NCBI GenBank assembly: GCA_001801995.1
Contig: MGZB01000055.1
Location: 243,760-307,759, forward strand
Direction: 5' to 3'
DNA length: 64,000 nt
Source: Gammaproteobacteria bacterium RIFOXYD12_FULL_61_37
Lineage (GTDB): Bacteria; Pseudomonadota; Gammaproteobacteria; Chromatiales; Chromatiaceae
In this document: positions 44,501 to 55,333 of the stretch, in pieces
How the letters are laid out: the number at the start of each line of letters is the position of its first letter
Position numbering within the stretch: the stretch's first letter is position 1
Notes under the pieces: generated by a model
Seen by the model: only the letters and a program-made list of their open reading frames with translations
Told to the model about the DNA's origin: nothing
Database searches by the model: none
Position numbers and translations under genes: made by a program

Positions 44501-44743
44501 ACCACCCAGTTCTATGGGCGCATGAATGCGCCCGCGACGATCGCGGCCACCCGCGAGCTGATGGCGGCCAAGGGGGGTGCCGCCACTGACATCGGCAATC
44601 TCGGGGCCGGAGAGTTCTACTTCACCACCGAAGGGATGAAGAGGCCGGTGAAAGTCACCACGCCCCTATGCCTCAGCCACCACCCCCAAAATCCCCTGTC
44701 CGAGGACGAAGTAGTGACACGGGCGGCAAAGTCACGGGTTTGA
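41579..44743 (+). CDS. AAA + HerA/FtsK-like double ATPase, gene 3 of the putative defence locus
   Basis: 1054 aa with two nucleotide-binding modules. The first, residues ~60-400, is an Orc1/Cdc6-like AAA domain: Walker A VGPAGAGKTHLVG near 65 and MIAIDQIDAIL as Walker B. After a middle region containing LFILRNTPPPSG comes a HerA/VirB4-like (DUF87) ATPase: HTAILAGSGSGKTVLLRRIIEE near 672, LYVLDEAQNFAP near 921, and FATQVPKGIDNKIIGNCTTQFYGRMN. HerA ATPases are ring-forming DNA translocases that partner nucleases in antiphage systems. No membrane segments. The genes upstream complete a nuclease-adaptor-translocase set. Confidence 0.85.
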   Translation: MKGSDPGLAAFQEADFDWTRQLHSVWHDSAYHVEALNGQVADGLMSEFNRRTRDPMAAPLGEVIVGPAGAGKTHLVGNLRRRVWERGGWFVLIDLVDVRDFWPTVCLGFVNSLHRKMGDGQFQYQLLIKKLGAILEPNKPGLLGDASDKLQLDSGAKFPPAYVFKVYLDRLAQLSRSETQSHQDVFRALLLLNSADREAVNVGYNWLQGLEIPLDVAGLFGFGHQRPAIEIVRGLSWIMGLTGPTMIAIDQIDAILSESNLRAGPSKETDEDGERKARSIIEALAGGLMDLHDVKHRAMTLVSCLEATWEILKERALRSATQRFHEPTLLSPITQRETAEIIVRNRLESAYAERGFHPAYPTWPFHPDAFDSAIALSPRELLMKCEAHRKRCIASGVVEELARFAGLEPKPRPVQGPDLDRQFAQAKSNAQTETLTDPGAEDDLFCDLMQDLLRIYVHQTEIADGVDLLVDGDLDQRRPALHGRLRFIHRCDDDREEHYCFRVLNQNHAMAFQARLKAAITASGIDRDLPFRRLFILRNTPPPSGRVSAQLADEFENAGGRFVPLGRDDLRTLVALKLMLHQKPEGFEDWLRQRKPLCDTALFRATGLCEAGQRSGPPSIPGIETEQRPPSEGGQPDRSQGDNADVIPVGKAKESGVPYSIPLSILSRHTAILAGSGSGKTVLLRRIIEESALHGIPAIVLDTNNDLARLGDPWPERPGVWGEGEAERAARYQELAEVVIWTPRIAGGNPLVLSSLPDFSAIRDDADELDRAVHMAAATLHPVVGATGAKAALKEGVLVQALKYFALRMDGDLHSFTHFLSELPEGISDIDDAEKLAREMGNQLRASMAKNPLLAASGTALDPKLLITARSPGKNRISVINFSGLPSDETRQAFVNQLQMALFSFIKKNPSPPGRPLTALYVLDEAQNFAPAVKMTPCKGSTLSLVAQARKYGLGMIFATQVPKGIDNKIIGNCTTQFYGRMNAPATIAATRELMAAKGGAATDIGNLGAGEFYFTTEGMKRPVKVTTPLCLSHHPQNPLSEDEVVTRAAKSRV

Positions 44744-44819
44744 GGATGAACCCGAAAGGCTGGGCTTCCAACTCCGCGAGGGGTTGGGGAGGGGGAATCC
44801 ACAGCCTCTCAGTCCCAAT

Positions 44820-44847
44820 AAAAAAGGGCCTCCGCTGGAGGCCCCTT
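44820..44847 (-). terminator. Intrinsic terminator of sodB
   Basis: On the minus strand GGGCCTCC-agc-GGAGGCCC is followed by TTTTTT. It begins about 27 nt after the sodB stop. Confidence 0.85.
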
Positions 44848-44873
44848 CATGACGGAGATTTGATCCCGGTTTT

Positions 44874-45455
44874 CTAACCGGCAAAATTCCCGGCCACGAA
44901 GTCCCAGTTTACGATGCCCCAGAGGGCTTCCAGGTATTTGACGCGGGCGTTGCGGTAGTCGATGTAGTAGGCGTGTTCCCAGACATCGGCGGTGAGCAGG
45001 GCGGTCTTGCCATCGGTCAGGGGGCAGCCGGCGTTGGAGGTGTTGAGGATCTCCAGCTTGCCTTCCTTGTTCTTCACCAGCCAGGTCCAGCCGGAGCCGA
45101 AGTTGGTCGCCGCCGACTGGTTGAATTTCTCCTTGAAGCTGGCGAAATCGGCGAAGGCGGCCTTGATGGCTTCGGCCAGGGCGCCGCTGGGTTCGCCGCC
45201 GCCGTTGGGGCTGAGGCAGTTCCAGTAGAAGCTGTGGTTCCACACCTGGGCGGCGTTGTTGAAGATGCCGCCGCTGGCCTTGGGGATGATCTCTTCCAGG
45301 GTCTTGCCCTCGAATTCGGTGCCCGGCACCAGCTTGTTGAGGTTGTCCACATAGGTCTGGTGGTGCTTGCCGTGGTGGAACTGGAGGGTCTCGCGGGAGA
45401 TGACGGGTTCCAGCGCCTCGATGGGGTAGGGCAGGGGGGGGAGTTGGTATTGCAT
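44874..45455 (-). CDS. sodB: Superoxide dismutase (Fe type)
   Basis: 193 aa, full length. Metal ligands appear in LQFHHGKHHQTYVDNLNKLV (His near 27), AQVWNHSFYWNCL (His near 74) and LTADVWEHAYYIDYRN (Asp and His near 157/161). The ALAEAIKAAFADF and NFGSGWTWLV context and small size favour the iron form. Cytoplasmic. It ends in a strong terminator. Confidence 0.95.
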   Translation of the reverse strand: MQYQLPPLPYPIEALEPVISRETLQFHHGKHHQTYVDNLNKLVPGTEFEGKTLEEIIPKASGGIFNNAAQVWNHSFYWNCLSPNGGGEPSGALAEAIKAAFADFASFKEKFNQSAATNFGSGWTWLVKNKEGKLEILNTSNAGCPLTDGKTALLTADVWEHAYYIDYRNARVKYLEALWGIVNWDFVAGNFAG

Positions 45456-45588
45456 GCTGCGTTCCTCGTGTTGTTGTGGCCCGGTTTGGCGGGCTGATTG
45501 TGCGTGGGAAAATGGTAGCTCTTACTGGAGACTTTCCAACCCATGATCGTTAGTGGTTTCGCCCCAGCCTGTGAAAGAATAGTCCCCC

Positions 45589-47727
45589 ATGCGAATCCTC
45601 CTGGCACTTCTTATCTCCCTCTCCCTGGCGGCGTGCGGTAAGCCCTGGAACAACCCCTATCCGAAGGGGGAGGAGGGGCTCCGGATTCTCTACAGCTCTT
45701 TTTCGGAGCAGCCGAAGCATCTGGACCCGGCCCGTTCCTACAGCTCGAACGAATACGCCTTCATTGCCCAGATTTACGAGCCGCCGTTGCAATACCACTT
45801 TCTCAAGCGGCCCTATGAGCTGATCCCCCTGACCGCAACGGAGGTCCCCAAGCCACGGCTGCTGGATGCCCAAGGGAGCCCCCTGCCCGAAGGCGCCGAT
45901 CCGGCGACGGTGGCCTTCAGCGAATACGAGATCCGCATCCAGCCGGGGATTCGCTATCAGCCCCACCCCGCCTTTGCCCTCAAGCCGGATGGAACGCCTC
46001 GCTATCTCGAACTCGGCGAAAAGGACCTGATTGGCGTTCATGCCCTGAAGGACTTCGCCGAGATCGGCACGCGCGAGCTGACCGCCGCCGACCATGTCTT
46101 CCAGATCAAGCGCCTGGCCCAGGCCAGCACCCATTCCCCCATCGCCGGGCTGATGGCCGAACACATCGACGGTTTCGAAGATTTCGCCAAACGGATCGCG
46201 GCGGAGGAGAAGCGCCCGCAACAAAAGGGCTTCCTCGATCTGCGCCAATTCGAGATGGCCGGGGTGCGGGAGATCGACCGACACCGTTTCAGCATCCGGC
46301 TGAAGGGGGTCTATCCCCAGTTTGTCTATTGGCTGGCGATGCCCTTCTTCGCCCCCATGCCCTGGGAGGCGGTCCGGTTCTACAGCCAGCCGGGCATGGA
46401 GGAGCGCAACATCAGCCTCGACTGGTATCCGGTGGGCACCGGGCCGTTCCTGCTGGCGGAGAACAATCCCAATCTGCGCATGGTGCTGGACCGCAACCCC
46501 AATTTTCACGGCGAGACCTATCCCGCAGAAGGGGAGCCGGACGACCGGGACCAGGGACTGCTGGCGGACGCGGGCCGGCCCTTGCCGCTGATCGACAAGG
46601 CCGTCCATAGCCTGGAAAAGGAAGATATTCCCTACTGGAACAAGTTCTTGCAGGGCTATTACGACACATCAGGGATAACATCCGACAGCTTCGACCAGGC
46701 GGTACGCTTCGACACGGGCGGAGAGGCCGGCCTTACCGGCGCCATGAAGCGCAAGGGCATCAATCTGACGACCGCCGTCACCACCTCCATCATGTACCTC
46801 GGCTTCAACATGAAGGACTCTGTGGTGGGCGGCGATACGGAACGGGCGCGGCTGCTGCGCCGGGCCATCTCCATCGCGGTCGATTACGAGGAATACATCG
46901 CCATCTTCGCCAACGGGCGCGGCCTCACTGCCCAGGGGCCGCTGCCGCCGGGCATCTTCGGCCATCGCGAGGGCGACTATAACCCCCATGTCTTCGAGAA
47001 GTCCGAAGGACGCCTCAAACGCCGGGCCATCGCCGAGGCGAAAGGGCTGCTCGCCAAGGCTGGCTATCCCGACGCCATCGACAGCGCCACCGGCAAGCCC
47101 CTGGTGCTCTACTTCGACGTGGCCGCCGCCGGGCCGGACGACAAGTCGCGCCTGAGTTGGCTGCGCAAGCAGTTCGACAAGCTCGGCGTTCAGCTCATCC
47201 TGCGCACCACTGACTACAACCGCTTCCAGGAAAAGATGCAGAAAGGAACCGGGCAGATGTTCTGGTGGGGCTGGAACGCCGACTACCCCGATCCGGAGAA
47301 CTTCTTTTTCCTGCTCCACGGCCCCAACGGCAAGGTGGAGCATGGCGGCGAGAATGCCGCCAACTATGCCAACCCCGAGTTCGACGCCCTCTTCGACCGC
47401 ATGAAGAACATGCCCAACGGACCCGAGCGGCAGGCCGTCATCAACCAAATGACCGAGATCCTGCGACGCGACGCCCCCTGGATCTGGGGCTTCTTCCCCA
47501 AGGGCTTCTCCCTGCACCACGCCTGGTACCACAACGTCAAACCCAACTTGATGGCCAACAACACCCTCAAGTACAAGCGCATCGACCCCGAAGGGCGCCG
47601 GGAATTCCGCATCCAGTGGAACGAACCCCTCTGGTGGCCCGTCATCCTGACCCTGCTGGCCCTCGCCGCCCTCATTATCCCCGCCGTGCGCCTGCACCGG
47701 CAGAGGGAGCGGAGCAGCGCGAGGTGA
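45589..47727 (+). CDS. Peptide-type ABC transporter substrate-binding lipoprotein
   Basis: 712 aa SBP_bac_5 family. The N-terminus LLALLISLSLAACGK carries a lipobox with the acylated Cys at 17. Family segments include FIAQIYEPPLQYHF, GTGPFLLAENNPN and FWWGWNADYPDPENFFFLLHG. Unusually, a C-terminal membrane helix follows (WWPVILTLLALAALIIPAV), so it may be tethered at both ends. It is longer than E. coli YejA. The permease and ATPase genes follow after rlmK; the overall set resembles yejABEF. Confidence 0.87.
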   Translation: MRILLALLISLSLAACGKPWNNPYPKGEEGLRILYSSFSEQPKHLDPARSYSSNEYAFIAQIYEPPLQYHFLKRPYELIPLTATEVPKPRLLDAQGSPLPEGADPATVAFSEYEIRIQPGIRYQPHPAFALKPDGTPRYLELGEKDLIGVHALKDFAEIGTRELTAADHVFQIKRLAQASTHSPIAGLMAEHIDGFEDFAKRIAAEEKRPQQKGFLDLRQFEMAGVREIDRHRFSIRLKGVYPQFVYWLAMPFFAPMPWEAVRFYSQPGMEERNISLDWYPVGTGPFLLAENNPNLRMVLDRNPNFHGETYPAEGEPDDRDQGLLADAGRPLPLIDKAVHSLEKEDIPYWNKFLQGYYDTSGITSDSFDQAVRFDTGGEAGLTGAMKRKGINLTTAVTTSIMYLGFNMKDSVVGGDTERARLLRRAISIAVDYEEYIAIFANGRGLTAQGPLPPGIFGHREGDYNPHVFEKSEGRLKRRAIAEAKGLLAKAGYPDAIDSATGKPLVLYFDVAAAGPDDKSRLSWLRKQFDKLGVQLILRTTDYNRFQEKMQKGTGQMFWWGWNADYPDPENFFFLLHGPNGKVEHGGENAANYANPEFDALFDRMKNMPNGPERQAVINQMTEILRRDAPWIWGFFPKGFSLHHAWYHNVKPNLMANNTLKYKRIDPEGRREFRIQWNEPLWWPVILTLLALAALIIPAVRLHRQRERSSAR

Positions 47728-47760
47728 AAGAAGCGGCCGCAGGCAGGACATGATGGCGTC

Positions 47761-48696
47761 ATGAGCCAGACGGACGCCCTGATCAACCGGGTGCTGAAAA
47801 ACAGCCGCCATTTGCGCAAATGGGCCAAGCGGGAGGGATTGGAGGCCTACCGGCTCTATGACCGCGACATCCCCGAGCTGCCTTACGCCATCGACCTCTA
47901 TGGCGATTGGCTGCACCTGCAACTGTTCGAGGGCAAACGTCCCCTGGAGGAGCCGCAGGTAGCGGCGCACCGGGAGGCGCTATCCGCCGCGCTTGAGATT
48001 CCCCCGGATCATATCGCCCTCAAGGCACGCCAGCGGCAACGGGGCAGCGACCAATATCAGAAGCTGGACGAGGATGCCCCCTTCTTCAGTGTGCGCGAGC
48101 GGGACCTGCTGTTCGAGGTGAACATGCGGCGGTACCTGGACACGGGGCTCTTTCTCGATCACCGCGATACCCGCCGGATGGTCCGGGAACGGGCAGAGGG
48201 CAAGAGCCTGCTCAACCTCTTCGCCTATACCGGCAGCTTTACCGTTTATGCCGCCGCCGGCGGCGCAAGGCGCACCCTCACGGTGGATATGTCACAGACC
48301 TATCAGGCCTGGACCCGGCGCAATCTCATCCTCAACGGACTGGATGACCCCAAGCGCCACGGGCTGATCTGTACCGATGTGCTGAAGTTCATCCAAGACG
48401 CCCCTGCGGCCGGCGAGCGCTTCGACCTCATCGTGCTGGACCCGCCGAGCTTCTCCAACTCCAAGCGTATGCAAGATGCCTTCGACATCCAGCGTGACCA
48501 CCCCTGGCTGCTGCGCAAGACCCTGCGGCTGCTCAGTCCCGCCGGGGAACTCTTCTTCTCCAACAACCGCCGGGGTTTCAAACTCGATCCCGAACTGGAA
48601 GGCGAGGCGCAGTTCGAAGAGATAACCTCCAAGACCATCCCCCCGGATTTTCAGCGCTACCAGCCGCATCGGTGCTGGCGGATTTCAAAGGACTGA
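47761..48696 (+). CDS. rlmK: 23S rRNA m7G2069-type methyltransferase RlmK, stand-alone
   Basis: 311 aa matching the C-terminal half of E. coli RlmKL: NRVLKNSRHLRKWAKREGLEAYRLYDRDIPEL at the start, YLDTGLFLDHRDTRRMV, the SAM site LLNLFAYTGSFTVYAAAGGA, and LIVLDPPSFSNSKRM. E. coli joins this domain to RlmL in one protein; here it stands alone. It is placed 33 nt after the SBP gene and ahead of the permeases, so an otherwise transport-only cluster contains an rRNA modification gene. Confidence 0.9.
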   Translation: MSQTDALINRVLKNSRHLRKWAKREGLEAYRLYDRDIPELPYAIDLYGDWLHLQLFEGKRPLEEPQVAAHREALSAALEIPPDHIALKARQRQRGSDQYQKLDEDAPFFSVRERDLLFEVNMRRYLDTGLFLDHRDTRRMVRERAEGKSLLNLFAYTGSFTVYAAAGGARRTLTVDMSQTYQAWTRRNLILNGLDDPKRHGLICTDVLKFIQDAPAAGERFDLIVLDPPSFSNSKRMQDAFDIQRDHPWLLRKTLRLLSPAGELFFSNNRRGFKLDPELEGEAQFEEITSKTIPPDFQRYQPHRCWRISKD

Positions 48697-48742
48697 CGAT
48701 CATGGGGCGAGGCGAGCCATCCCGGAAGATGAAAATGCTAAC

Positions 48743-48787
48743 GTAGGTCGGCCTTCAGGCCGACTGTCGCCCTAAAGGGCGACCTAC
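48743..48787. repeat. REP-like double hairpin, copy 2
   Basis: Same as 33871-33915, preceded by a one-ended copy of the aacgatcatggggcgaggc element starting near 48696. Together they fill much of the 290-bp rlmK-permease gap; the rest (48790-48988) shows no gene. Confidence 0.75.
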
Positions 48788-48988
48788 AACAGGGATTTTC
48801 ACGCCAACCCAAGGCGAGGCGAGCGGCAGAATCCTTGTGCTAACATCCGCCTTCGGATTCGCCGGTTTTGCCGTCCAATGGCTGGCGGGGAGGCTCTCTT
48901 CGTGATTGAACAGGGTTGCTGTGATGATTTTCTGTAGAGAGGGCGTTGCCTGCCCTGCGAACTGCCGGGTTAACAGGTTCCGCGCCCC

Positions 48989-49966
48989 ATGATGGCCTAT
49001 ATCATTCGCCGCGTGCTCTATGCCATCCCGATCCTCGTCGGGGTCAATGTGCTGACGTTTGTGCTCTTTTTCGTGGTCAATCCGCCGGACGACATGGCGC
49101 GCATGAATCTGGGCATCAAGCGGGTGACGCCGGAGGCGATCCAGACCTGGAAGGCGGAGCGGGGCTACGATCTGCCCTTGCTCTACAACGGGCAGGCGCA
49201 AGGGCTGGAGCAACTGACCGGGACGATCTTCTTCCAGAAGTCGGTGAAGCTGTTCAGCTTCGACTTCGGCCGTTCCGACAGCGGGCGCGACATCGGTTAC
49301 GACATCTCCCAGCGCATGTGGCCCAGCCTGGCCATTGCCGGGCCGGTCTTTCTGATCGGCCTGCTGACGACGATCGGGATCGCCTTGGCGGTCGTTCTGT
49401 TCCGGGCGACCCCTATCGATCTGACGGTGGTGGTGGCTGCGGTCGCCATGATGTCGATCTCGGGCCTCTTCTACATCATCGGCGGTCAATGGCTGGTGGG
49501 GAAGCTGCTGCGGCTGATCCCCATCTCGGGCTATGACACCGGCTGGGAGGCGGCCAAGTTTCTGGTGCTGCCGGTGATCATCGGGGTGGTCGGCGGTCTG
49601 GGGTCCGGCATCCGGGTCTACCGCACCCTCTTTCTGGAAGAGATCCACAAGGACTATGTACGCACGGCGCGGGCCAAGGGCCTGTCGGAGAACGCCGTGC
49701 TCTTTCGCCATGTGCTGCGCAACGCCATGATCCCCATCCTGACCATGGTGGTCGCAGCCATTCCCCTGCTGTTCATGGGCGCCCTGGTGACCGAGTCCTT
49801 CTTCGGCATACCGGGGCTCGGCAGCTACACCATCGACGCCATCAGCCGCCAGGACTTCGCCATCGTCCGCTCCATGGTCTTCCTGGGTTCGGTCCTCTAT
49901 ATCCTGGGGCTGTTGCTGACTGACATCTCCTATACCCTCGTCGATCCCAGGGTGCGGCTGTCATGA
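48989..49966 (+). CDS. ABC transporter permease, YejB/DppB-type
   Basis: 325 aa. BPD_transp_1 permease with about six helices (first IIRRVLYAIPILVGVNVLTFVLFFVV). The ATPase-contact EAA loop is YVRTARAKGLSENAVLFRHVLRNAMIPIL near residue 228. It forms the peptide channel with the next gene product, whose start overlaps this stop by 4 nt. Confidence 0.9.
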   Translation: MMAYIIRRVLYAIPILVGVNVLTFVLFFVVNPPDDMARMNLGIKRVTPEAIQTWKAERGYDLPLLYNGQAQGLEQLTGTIFFQKSVKLFSFDFGRSDSGRDIGYDISQRMWPSLAIAGPVFLIGLLTTIGIALAVVLFRATPIDLTVVVAAVAMMSISGLFYIIGGQWLVGKLLRLIPISGYDTGWEAAKFLVLPVIIGVVGGLGSGIRVYRTLFLEEIHKDYVRTARAKGLSENAVLFRHVLRNAMIPILTMVVAAIPLLFMGALVTESFFGIPGLGSYTIDAISRQDFAIVRSMVFLGSVLYILGLLLTDISYTLVDPRVRLS

Positions 49967-51356
49967 TGCCCGAACTGGTGATCCTCTGGACGGACGCCCT
50001 GATCTTTCTGCTGGTGGCGGGGATCTTGCTGTTCGCCGGTTATGCCCGCCGCCGCGAACCCCTGTGCGCGCCCTGGCGCAAGGTGGTGCGCAGCCGGGTG
50101 GGGGTGGCCTCGCTGATCGTACTGTTCGCCTATGTCGCCGTCGGCCTGCTGGATTCGGTCCACTTCCGCGCCCAGGACGCCAAGGGGGTGGAGACCGGCG
50201 AGGTGCTGAGCCTCTTCGACCGGATCGCCAGCCCCTTGCGCACCCGCCAGGAGAAGACCTATTCCGCCCCGCTCGCGCTCCATCTCTACGCCAAGGAGAA
50301 CATCGAGACCCCGGACGGCAATACGGTGCGCGACTATCCCCGCCTGGAGCATGCCGGAAGCCACCTCGCCACGGGGAGCGCGGCCATACTGGATCAGGCG
50401 CGGCTGCTTCTGGTCGGCGCCTTCGAGGGCCTGCTGCTGTGGGCCGGGGTGGTGGCCCTGCTGGCCGGGCTTTTGGCCTGGCGGGAGGGCAGCGGTTTCC
50501 TGCAACAGATGGAGGTCCTTTTCACCGGTGACGAGGAGGATATCCCCTGGACCACGGTGCTGGTTATGCTCGGCATGATCCTGGTGTTGGGCGCGGCCTC
50601 CTGGCAGTTGGCCCAGCACTACCACCTGCTCGGCACCGACAAGGTGGGCGAGGATGTCTTCTATCAGGCCCTCAAGAGCATCCGCACCGGCCTGGTGATC
50701 GGCACCCTGACCACCCTGGTGATGCTGCCCGCCGCCCTGTTGCTGGGCATGATGGCCGGCTATTTCGGCGGCTGGATCGACGACCTGATCCAGTATCTAT
50801 ACACCACACTGAACTCCATCCCCGGCGTACTGCTGATCGCTGCCGCCGTGCTGATGCTGAACCTGCACATGGATAACCACGCGGAGCAGTTCGGCTCGGT
50901 GCAGGAGCGGGCCGACATGCGCCTGCTGTTCCTCTGCCTGATTCTGGGCGTAACCAGTTGGACCGGCCTCTGCCGTCTGCTGCGCGGCGAGGCGCTGAAG
51001 TTGCGCGAACTGGATTATGTGCAGGCCGCCCTCTCCATGGGGGTGGGTCATTTCACCATCCTGGCCCGCCACATCCTGCCCAACGTGGGCTATATCGTGC
51101 TGATCACCCTGGTGCTCGACTTCAGCGGCCTGGTGCTGGCCGAGGCGGTGCTTTCCTACGTCAACATCGGCGTCGATCCCACCACCTACAGTTGGGGCAA
51201 CATGATCAACAGCGCCCGCCTGGAGATGGCCCGCGAGCCGGTGGTCTGGTGGTCCCTGCTGGCCTCGATGATGTTTATGTTCATATTGGTGTTGGCCGCC
51301 AACCTCTTCGCCGATGCGGTGCGGGATGCCTTCGATCCGCGTCTGAGAAATGAACG

Positions 51357-51360
<4 letters not shown>
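49963..51360 (+). CDS. ABC transporter permease, YejE/DppC-type, extended
   Basis: 465 aa, roughly 120 more than YejE. The core permease occupies the last ~270 residues with the EAA loop LDYVQAALSMGVGHFTILARHILPNVGYIVL and the ending FADAVRDAFDPRLRN. The extra N-terminal part contains additional hydrophobic segments (DALIFLLVAGILLFAGYA; ASLIVLFAYVAVGLLDSV; LLLWAGVVALLAGLLAW). Start and stop overlap neighbours by 4 nt. Confidence 0.88.
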
Positions 51361-53441
<2,081 letters not shown>

Positions 53442-53512
53442 TGCCGAATTTCTATCGCTATATTCGGCGTTCCATAACGAGACGGGGCAATCGCGACGTG
53501 GCGAGAAAGTGG

Positions 53513-53593
53513 CATATTTAGTATTTTGACTAAACTGTCACCGTATCTAAATATATAATTCATTAAGTATATTTAGTAAAGTGTCACCGTAAT
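53513..53593. repeat. Degenerate REP-like palindrome, copy 4
   Basis: The right arm (ending agtgtcaccgtaat, 53593) is intact; the left part is a rearranged arm in the same orientation plus a short AT-rich inversion. It abuts the attC at 53592 to the base. Confidence 0.65.
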
Positions 53594-53674
53594 CCAACGA
53601 GGTTTATCCGCCGCAATGTCCGCCTGCGCTCTCCTCGTTCGTCCCTGGCGGCGGATAAACGCTATTCGTTAGGT
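53592..53674 (+). other. Lone attC site
   Basis: R'' box ATCCAAC (53592-53598) and crossover box GTTAGGT (53668-53674) bound a folded core with arms GTTTATCCGCCGC and GCGGCGGATAAAC. It differs from the attC pair at 2.7 and 4.1 kb, so it comes from another source. It is directly followed by a cassette gene, 47 kb from intI. Confidence 0.8.
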
Positions 53675-53681
53675 GCCTCGA

Positions 53682-54677
53682 ATGCCCAGGCTTGCTGCTC
53701 GCTTCACCATAGACATATCGGTGCCGTGCCTCATAGCGTGGCCAGACGGACTAGGAACTGAATGGACATTTGATATTGAAGCTTTCAATGTCATTCTTCG
53801 CCTTAAGGCAGTTGATCATTGGCGAAGCAAGCTAAGCGAAGACGAGGACTGGATTACTGCCATCCAATTCATCGAACTGGTGATTTCTCGGGACGAACTA
53901 GAAGCTTGTCCCAAGCCAATCGTTACGCCCGATGGGAAGAACGATCTCACAGTGCAATCAACCTTTCTGCGAACGCGATTGCCGGCGTATCAAGATGTCG
54001 CAACCTCAGTTTCCAACCGCTTTCTAAGGTTCTTCCAATACTCGCTTCACACTCCACTAGTCCGTCCCTTACCGGATTGGGAGCATTCCTTTCACAACCC
54101 AAAGTGGTATCGCGAAGACGGAATGGAGTTGCGAGGAACACCAACTTTCGTCGCTGAACCGGTGGCGGGACTTCACGGGACGCTAGGCGCAAAGAGGCTA
54201 ACTCCCTCTGATGTGCCAAGCCTGCTTTCCTTTCTAGTCACTTCTCAAGAACCGTCGCTATCAGAATCACTTCTGTCCGACGCCCAGACTGCATGGTTTG
54301 AGGGAAATTTTCGAAGAGCCGTTCTAGAACTCGCAATCTGTGCGGAGGTAATGGTTAAGCGCAAGTTTTTCGCACAGGCTTCTCCGGCGGGAGCCGCGTT
54401 TGACTACCTGGAAGACAAAGCAAAGGTCTCTGTGCGTGTTCTAGAGCTTCTCGACTCTGTTGCTCAAGAAGCCTTCGCACGCAGCTATAGGAAGGAATTC
54501 GAAGCGAACTACCGGGCCATCGATAACATCTTCAGATGCAGAAATAAGATCGCACATCGTGGCGATCTTTCGTTCCGAGACGATTCAGGCAAGCGAGTAG
54601 AAGTGGACGCAAAGCTTGTAGAGGCGTGGTGGGCCAGCGTGGTCAATCTGAAGACTTGGCTGAGTGGTCTTTCTTAG
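53682..54677 (+). CDS. Cassette-borne protein with C-terminal HEPN-like segment
   Basis: 331 aa from the ATG at 53682, 8 nt past the attC crossover box, the standard cassette distance. The first ~190 residues have no motif I know. The last ~110 form a helical domain (AWFEGNFRRAVLELAICAEVMVKRKFF; YRAIDNIFRCRNKIAHRGDL) whose RNKIAH matches the R-x4-6-H signature of HEPN ribonucleases. The codon use is AT-rich and unlike the flanking ABC transporter and rluE genes, indicating transfer. No partner gene is present. Confidence 0.65.
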   Translation: MPRLAARFTIDISVPCLIAWPDGLGTEWTFDIEAFNVILRLKAVDHWRSKLSEDEDWITAIQFIELVISRDELEACPKPIVTPDGKNDLTVQSTFLRTRLPAYQDVATSVSNRFLRFFQYSLHTPLVRPLPDWEHSFHNPKWYREDGMELRGTPTFVAEPVAGLHGTLGAKRLTPSDVPSLLSFLVTSQEPSLSESLLSDAQTAWFEGNFRRAVLELAICAEVMVKRKFFAQASPAGAAFDYLEDKAKVSVRVLELLDSVAQEAFARSYRKEFEANYRAIDNIFRCRNKIAHRGDLSFRDDSGKRVEVDAKLVEAWWASVVNLKTWLSGLS

Positions 54678-54705
54678 CCCCAAAGACCACCGTGTACCGC
54701 GAGTC

Positions 54706-54732
54706 ACCTAACCCTTCAATCGAGAGGACTTG
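54706..54732 (+). other. Truncated attC of the HEPN-like cassette
   Basis: ACCTAAC at 54706-54712 fits an attC R'' box 29 nt after the stop codon. Twenty bases later the sequence changes to the REP-like arm aattacggtgacac, and no R' box follows. Confidence 0.55.
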
Positions 54733-55333
54733 AATTACGGTGACACTTCCACCCCCGCTGCTTCAAGGCGCAGCCCCTGTGCCGCGAACGCTATCCCCAA
54801 TTACGGTGACACTTTACTAAATACGCTTAATCACCATCGTTGCTTTTGGAGCCACGCTATTGCGGTTTCAGTATCCTACTCGCCCCGCAGGGAACTTGAC
54901 CGGATCGCGTCCGGCCATGCGAGTCTCGACCGGTGCCGCTACCTCATTACTCCTGCTTCAGGGAAGCTCGACCTGCCGCCACTCCCCCGGCGGCAGGCCC
55001 TTCAAGCCCCACTGGCCGATCTGGACGCGGACCAGCCGCAGGGTGGGGAAGCCTGCGGCGGCAATTACGAATTACGGTGACACTTTACTAAATACGCTTA
55101 ATCGCCATCGTTGCTTTTAGAACCACGCTATTGCGGTTTCAGTATCCTACTCGCCCCGCAGGGAACTTGACCGGATCGCGTCCGGCCATGCGAGTCTCGG
55201 CCGGTGCCGGTATCTCATTACTCCTGCTTCAGGGAAGCTCGACCTGCCGCCACTCCCCCGGCGGCAGGCCCTCCAAACCCCACCGGCCGATTTGGACGCG
55301 GACCAGCCGCAGGGTGGGGAAGCCTGCGGCGGC
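54733..55333. repeat. REP-bounded duplications of flanking gene ends
   Basis: Three one-armed REP copies start at 54733, 54799 and 55070. Between the first two is a ~55-bp diverged copy of the ABC ATPase 3' region (53262-53317). Each of the other two heads a ~264-bp unit (54799-55062 and 55070-55333), nearly identical; the second is the genuine rluE 3' end with its downstream sequence, the first a duplicate. So fragments from both sides of the insertion have been copied next to REP arms. No gene is expected in 54733-55228. Confidence 0.75.
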
